From: Bacteroidales bacterium
Lineage (GTDB): Bacteria > Bacteroidota > Bacteroidia > Bacteroidales > UBA4417
Assembly (NCBI GenBank): GCA_016707705.1
Contig: JADJHD010000041.1
Coordinates: forward strand, 1 to 8,251
DNA: 8,251 nt
Direction: 5' to 3'
The notes below the pieces were generated by a model. It searched no databases. It had not been told where the DNA came from and saw nothing but the letters and a program-made list of their open reading frames with translations. The position numbers and the translations under genes are program-made. Within the stretch, counting starts at the first letter, position 1. Every line of letters starts with the position of its first letter. Positions 6,038 through 8,251 of the stretch are shown here, in pieces.

Positions 6038-8251
6038 ATGGGATACTCAATAGATTCAATCAACACGCTCGCCGGCACGTCATACCCTTATGACATTTTA
6101 GCACTTAACACTCTTTGCATCACACAGGGTGGCACAGGCGGGCATACCTACTCAATTGACGCACTAAACGAACTCTGCACCCTGCTTGGCATCACCGCCG
6201 GACATACCTATATTATTGACGCGCTCAATACTATTGTGACTGCGATAGGTGGCACAGGGACATATACATACGAGGATGCCGCGTGGTCTGAGATTGCAGC
6301 GAGCGGGTTAGGTTCTGTTCCTCATCAATCAGATGCTTTGTTTCTGCTTGATGGAACTATATCTGGCTCAAACGCTATCGATAAAAAAAATGGATGGGAG
6401 TTCCCATTATCTTCTGCCCCTGATTGGGACACAACTCAAAAGATATTCCCATTCCGGACGGCAATAACCATATCTGCACCGGCAAGCGGAGCAGCCAAGA
6501 CCACTATTCAAGCAATTGACGTTAATAACTTTTGGTACACTTCCGGTGGAACACCTAACCAAATACCGTTCATTTCGTTTTTTCAAAATATAGATTTTGC
6601 GGATAAATGCTTTTCAAAGCACGTTTCACAGACTGTAAACGGGACAACAGGAGCAGAGATAACACCTGCCGGAGTTAAATATATTGCGCATTATTCTACT
6701 GCGCAGACATCTGTTATAGCAGATATGGCTGCATTCTATGGATCAGAAGTTGAACCTATTGCCGGGGCATATTATATAAGCCCATCCGGCAATGACAGTA
6801 CCGGTGCAGGAACAAAAGCAAATCCTTGGAAAACAAATGATAAAGCACTTGGAGCTATATCTACAGGATCAACTGTTTACGCCCTGACCGGAACGTATGA
6901 TGAATACCATTCTGCGACTTACAAGCATTGGTATTGTGGCTCGACAGGTATACGAACATTCAGGTCAACAGGATTGGTTGTAGTTAAAGCTACGCAAAAC
7001 AGTAATACGCAAAGGCTCATATTCATGGTTAACGGTACAGTCAACATTTATGGGTATATCCTTGACGGTACGTCATCCTGTGTTAATGGGATAGAAATGT
7101 ATGCTTCAAACGACAAGACGATTACGTTAAATCGCTGCAAGCTTTACAATGCAACAACCAGTGCCTATGCTTCTACGAGCGGAGCATGGGTAGACACATT
7201 AACGGTATCAGATTGCGTACTTCCAGATACGACATGGCTACAGGCTTATGATGCTGCGAATATTTACAGGTCATTTATTAAATCAAGAACAGCCCTTGTT
7301 AGTGGCAACTATCATTATAATACTGTCACACAATCAAGTTATACCGGATTCACAGCTGTCACAAATGCCACATCTGTAAAATGGTGTTCGTTCAATGTCT
7401 ACGGTTCTGCTATTAATATTAGCACTGCGCTTACTGCTGAAATTCTTTACAACTCATTTAACTTCCTTTATACTTCAGACCCAGGAAGCGACATCTCTAT
7501 AATTCAGACAAATCACGATTCATGTATTCCTACAATCACCTATAATACATTCACAAGCAGTGTTATATCTGTAGGCAGAAGTACGTATTTTATCAATCTT
7601 ATTAAGTGCATAACTCCAGTTGTAGAGCGCAATAAGTTTAAAATTGATAGTACTTCAAATGTGGGTGTTATCCAAGTGGTTCCATCCACTGCCGGACAGG
7701 GTAAGGTCAAGTTCAATTACAACTTAGTTAAGACTAATGCGATTGGTAAGACACAGATAGTTATTGGTGGAGAAACATCTGAAACTGCCAAACTCAATGA
7801 GTCTGAGTTTATAGGAAACAAGATTATAGGTTCTTTACTTGACAGGCCGACAGTCTCGACAAGTACGACTCATATGGCTTTATTATCAGGAGGCAAGGAC
7901 TTGCTTATTGCCAGAAACCACATGAGTTATTGCTGCCTCGCTCTTGTTGTAAAATCAGGAGCAACTTCCCAGACTTACACAAAAAATGGAGTTTATCATA
8001 ATATTTTCATTCAAAACAAGACGGATATATGGGTTCGTGAGTCGATGCTTCACCAATTTATAATAACTCTCTACTATGAAGGAGGATTAAGCGGAGAAGC
8101 GGGGGATAATAGAATTAAGCTGGATGAAAATCAAGCGACTGCAGGAACTCAGAACGCTACAAATATTGTAATTAAAAACTCCATTCTGTTTAATAACGAC
8201 TCAACTAACAGTCAGGCGTTGGTTTATATGGATTCTGCTGCTCTTGCCGGA
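6038..8251 (+). CDS. Beta-helix tail fibre / tailspike, receptor-binding candidate (3' partial)
   Basis: The frame is open for 738 codons from the ATG at 6038 to the window edge, without a stop. Residues 3-77 are one short and three full imperfect repeats of 20 residues with core Y-x-I-D-A-L-N (for example YSIDALNELCTLLGITAGHT). Residues about 80-240 form a beta-rich linker domain I do not recognise. At residue 245 begins YYISPSGNDSTGAGTKANP, the characteristic opening of DUF1565/pectate-lyase-like right-handed beta-helices. After it come many rungs with N-x-[FI] turns (LYNSFNF, ITYNTFTSS, VERNKFKI, FIGNKIIG, YHNIFIQNK, IKNSILFNN). Such proteins form trimeric spikes that bind or cut surface polysaccharide. 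No catalytic pair can be assigned, and the C-terminus is missing. The start is set by the promoter just upstream and the repeat beginning at residue 3. Product class is confident; enzymatic activity is open. Confidence 0.8.
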   Translation, partial: MGYSIDSINTLAGTSYPYDILALNTLCITQGGTGGHTYSIDALNELCTLLGITAGHTYIIDALNTIVTAIGGTGTYTYEDAAWSEIAASGLGSVPHQSDALFLLDGTISGSNAIDKKNGWEFPLSSAPDWDTTQKIFPFRTAITISAPASGAAKTTIQAIDVNNFWYTSGGTPNQIPFISFFQNIDFADKCFSKHVSQTVNGTTGAEITPAGVKYIAHYSTAQTSVIADMAAFYGSEVEPIAGAYYISPSGNDSTGAGTKANPWKTNDKALGAISTGSTVYALTGTYDEYHSATYKHWYCGSTGIRTFRSTGLVVVKATQNSNTQRLIFMVNGTVNIYGYILDGTSSCVNGIEMYASNDKTITLNRCKLYNATTSAYASTSGAWVDTLTVSDCVLPDTTWLQAYDAANIYRSFIKSRTALVSGNYHYNTVTQSSYTGFTAVTNATSVKWCSFNVYGSAINISTALTAEILYNSFNFLYTSDPGSDISIIQTNHDSCIPTITYNTFTSSVISVGRSTYFINLIKCITPVVERNKFKIDSTSNVGVIQVVPSTAGQGKVKFNYNLVKTNAIGKTQIVIGGETSETAKLNESEFIGNKIIGSLLDRPTVSTSTTHMALLSGGKDLLIARNHMSYCCLALVVKSGATSQTYTKNGVYHNIFIQNKTDIWVRESMLHQFIITLYYEGGLSGEAGDNRIKLDENQATAGTQNATNIVIKNSILFNNDSTNSQALVYMDSAALAG
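6044..6268 (+). repeat. Coding tandem repeat: four degenerate ~60-bp units (20 residues each)
   Basis: The units code for residues 3-17 (short), 18-37, 38-57 and 58-77 of the tail fibre, sharing Y-x-I-x-A-L-N-x-[LI] and a G-[GTI]-[TA]-G-[HGT]-T end. The DNA copies have diverged, so the repeat is clear mainly at protein level. Each unit looks like a short helix followed by a glycine-rich turn. Confidence 0.75.

Overview
This window is the tail-assembly block of a tailed phage or prophage, probably a long-tailed siphovirus-like one. All recognisable genes lie on the + strand. Gene order is the usual head-to-tail order: HK97-gp10-like connector/tail-completion protein (cut at the left edge), tail terminator, major tail tube protein, paired tail-assembly chaperones in overlapping frames, tape measure protein, a large tail-tip/fibre protein, and a beta-helix tail fibre or tailspike cut at the right edge. 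I see no integrase, repressor, host gene, tRNA, IS element or CRISPR array, so the sequence does not settle whether this is a free phage or a prophage.

The host is most likely a member of Bacteroidota. The gap at 5990-6037 holds a near-ideal Bacteroidota sigma-factor promoter (TTG, 19 nt, TAnnTTTG), and most starts lack a convincing Shine-Dalgarno sequence. The tape-measure tail end and the N-terminus of the 787-residue protein also resemble phage proteins I associate with that phylum; this last point is recollection, not a search.

Layout: 1-1278 holds the connector, terminator and tube genes, joined by an ATGA overlap and a one-base gap. 1280-1914 holds the chaperone pair. The second frame can be reached by a -1 shift on a nine-A run, as in lambda G/GT. 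1916-3633 holds the tape measure, which is split into two frames near 3260-3277, either by a frameshift lesion or as two coupled genes. 3626-5989 encodes a tail-tip protein with a hub-like N-terminus and a fibre-like C-terminal repeat. 5990-6037 is the only real intergenic gap and holds a promoter so close to the next ATG that the transcript may be leaderless. 6038-8251 is an open-ended gene with a fourfold 20-residue N-terminal repeat, followed by a right-handed beta-helix.

Functionally, the connector and terminator close the head-tail joint, and the tube polymerises around the chaperone-coated tape measure. The tail-tip protein then anchors the receptor-binding fibre. The most notable signals are the private promoter of the receptor-binding gene, the change in base composition inside that gene after the repeats, the tape-measure split, the chaperone frameshift site, and a strand-biased TCAGG pentamer that is frequent before 6 kb and much rarer after it. 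I see no defence or otherwise novel gene system here.
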